From NCBI GenBank assembly GCA_947632235.1, contig CANROO010000007.1:1-33308 (forward strand): a stretch of DNA of 33,308 nucleotides. Direction: 5' to 3'. Both the position numbers and the translations under genes were made by a program. The stretch's first letter is position 1. The number at the start of each line of letters is the position of its first letter. The notes beneath the pieces were generated by a model. The model made no database searches and was not told the origin of the DNA. It saw nothing but the letters and a program-made list of their open reading frames with translations. The stretch comes from an uncultured Clostridia bacterium (GTDB taxonomy: Bacteria > Bacillota > Clostridia > Lachnospirales > CAG-274). Shown piece after piece: positions 32,228 through 33,308 of this stretch.

Positions 32228-33308
32228 TTATTTTATCTCTACTCCGGTGTAGTAGAACTTAAGTATATCCTTGAATGTAAAGCCTGCCTCAGCCATAGAC
32301 TTGGCGCCGTATTGGCTCATACCCGTGCCATGACCGAAGCCTTTGCCATCGAGCGTTACAGTACCCGCCTTACCTGTTGTGACGGTGACGGGCGCATCCT
32401 TTCTTACGGAGCCACCGACGCTTTGAGCATAAAAGCTGGAGCCGAGAGAGCCTGTTTTCCCTTCTCCATTACCCGCTATTATTTTATCGCCCGCGGAGTG
32501 TACACTGCCATCGGTGCCCACAACATATATTGGCGCACCCGTAACTGTTGTCTGCGCTCCGCCCGTAAGAACAAAGTTTCTCGAGGGAAGATCGCCCTCC
32601 TTGCCGGAAGAAAATGCAGTCCTTATGGCATTGCCCGTTATGGTTTTGCTGCCCTGAGAACCCATAAATGTGAGCGCCATAACAGCTCCGTTTTCATCAT
32701 ATTCTGCCTTTACATTAACTATATTGCCCACTCCGTAGCCGTTTGCAGAGCAAATATTTGTAAGCTCATTATATGTATATTCCCTTGTCCACTCGCGATA
32801 TTCCTTTTCATATATATCCGCCTTGGCTTTTAAATAAGGCGTATCTCCGCCCCATACATCGGAGCTGTTTAGAAGCGCTCCTCCGTCAGATGAAAAATAT
32901 ACCGCGTCAATAAGGGTGTTGTCATAATATATGCATAGTCCCTTTGTGGCATCTACGGCAGCTATTCCCGCCTCCGTCTCTTTTTCGGTGCCGTTGTAAT
33001 CCTGACAGTGAGTGCCGTCGCAGAGATCAGCATATTCGTGTTTTTTTAGATTTCTTTTCATATATGTTCTGGCTGCGACTGCCTGCGCTTTCTGAGCCTC
33101 GCTGTTCCAGCTTGCGGGCATTTCGGAATTTATGACGCCATAGAGATATTTATCCTCATCTATAACATTTATTGCGGTAATAGCATTGCCCTGTCTGTAA
33201 AGCTCTATATCATCTCTGTAGTGCTTGTAGCCGAGGCTGACCGTTCCCGAGGGGGTATTTACCCTTGCAGGAGAGCTTCCGTCAACAATAAATTTATAGG
33301 CTCCGTTT
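32228..33308 (-). CDS. SpoIID/LytB-domain protein, N-terminus beyond the window edge (partial)
   Basis: The reading frame is open to the right edge, so the first part of the gene is missing; at least 359 residues are visible. The SpoIID domain is clear: YLYGVINSEMPASW with the presumed catalytic Glu, the AVAARTYM segment, DGTHCQDYNG, and the C-terminal GFGHGTGMSQYGAKSMAEAG block. SpoIID is a lytic transglycosylase needed for engulfment in sporulation; related domains occur in other cell-wall enzymes. The order spoIID-like then queA is a known Clostridial neighbourhood, though a true SpoIID and a general wall enzyme cannot be told apart without the N-terminus. It is upstream of queA by 12 bases. 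Confidence 0.88.
   Translation of the reverse strand, partial: NGAYKFIVDGSSPARVNTPSGTVSLGYKHYRDDIELYRQGNAITAINVIDEDKYLYGVINSEMPASWNSEAQKAQAVAARTYMKRNLKKHEYADLCDGTHCQDYNGTEKETEAGIAAVDATKGLCIYYDNTLIDAVYFSSDGGALLNSSDVWGGDTPYLKAKADIYEKEYREWTREYTYNELTNICSANGYGVGNIVNVKAEYDENGAVMALTFMGSQGSKTITGNAIRTAFSSGKEGDLPSRNFVLTGGAQTTVTGAPIYVVGTDGSVHSAGDKIIAGNGEGKTGSLGSSFYAQSVGGSVRKDAPVTVTTGKAGTVTLDGKGFGHGTGMSQYGAKSMAEAGFTFKDILKFYYTGVEIK

Overview
The window reads as a chromosomal stretch of an anaerobic, spore-forming member of the Clostridia. It carries the spoIIGA-sigE pair, a SpoIID-type gene, purine-rich AGGAGG ribosome sites, TTGACA/TATAAT promoters, and a Firmicute-type homoserine acyltransferase. Two cytoplasmic pectin-oligosaccharide enzymes (GH105 and GH28) and two secreted proteins ending in copper-amine-oxidase-N-like modules suggest a plant-polysaccharide-using gut or plant-litter bacterium. 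The species cannot be read from the window; a Monoglobus-like pectin degrader is a guess from gene content.

Layout, left to right. 30-2247 (minus): cation-diffusion transporter, then azlC and azlD. 2432-3565 (plus): GH105 unsaturated glycuronyl hydrolase. 3666-5576 (minus): a CpsB/YwqE-like PHP phosphatase, a membrane-anchored unknown protein and a VanZ-like protein, behind a perfect consensus promoter. 5718-12044 (minus): a 2108-residue secreted surface protein, made of a beta-solenoid, an unrecognised middle, a Thr-rich linker and a copper-amine-oxidase-N module. It is also behind a perfect promoter and is divergent from a small XRE regulator. 12555-14110 (minus): spoIIGA-sigE. 14258-15613 (minus): GH28. 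15783-16889 (plus): metA and tRNA-Ser(CGA). 16943-18354 (minus): sigma factor and its probable membrane anti-sigma partner. 18442-20972: LysR regulator, divergent Cys-type alpha/beta hydrolase, and convergent MerR regulator with an unusual duplicated promoter region. 21278-25645 (minus): rsmF-like rRNA methyltransferase, ygiQ-type radical SAM protein and an ArsB/SLC13-like transporter. 25771-27203 (plus): flavin reductase-like protein and TPR membrane protein. 27326 to the right edge (minus): spoIID-like (cut by the edge), queA, rarA, GHL10 glycosidase and uppP as one tight string.

How they fit together. GH105 and GH28 probably finish cytoplasmic breakdown of imported pectin fragments. The giant protein and the GHL10 protein share the same linker-plus-module C-terminus, so they probably sit in the same extracellular location. 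UppP, GHL10, SpoIID-like, CpsB-like and VanZ-like products all point to the cell envelope.

The two least ordinary places are: (a) the giant surface protein, whose AT-rich body is joined sharply to a C-terminus of ordinary composition; and (b) the 300-bp region upstream of merR, which holds an imperfect 94/95-bp tandem duplication and three separate promoters, each with the 19-bp spacer typical of MerR control. All calls come from reading the sequence and recognising motifs; no database search was run.
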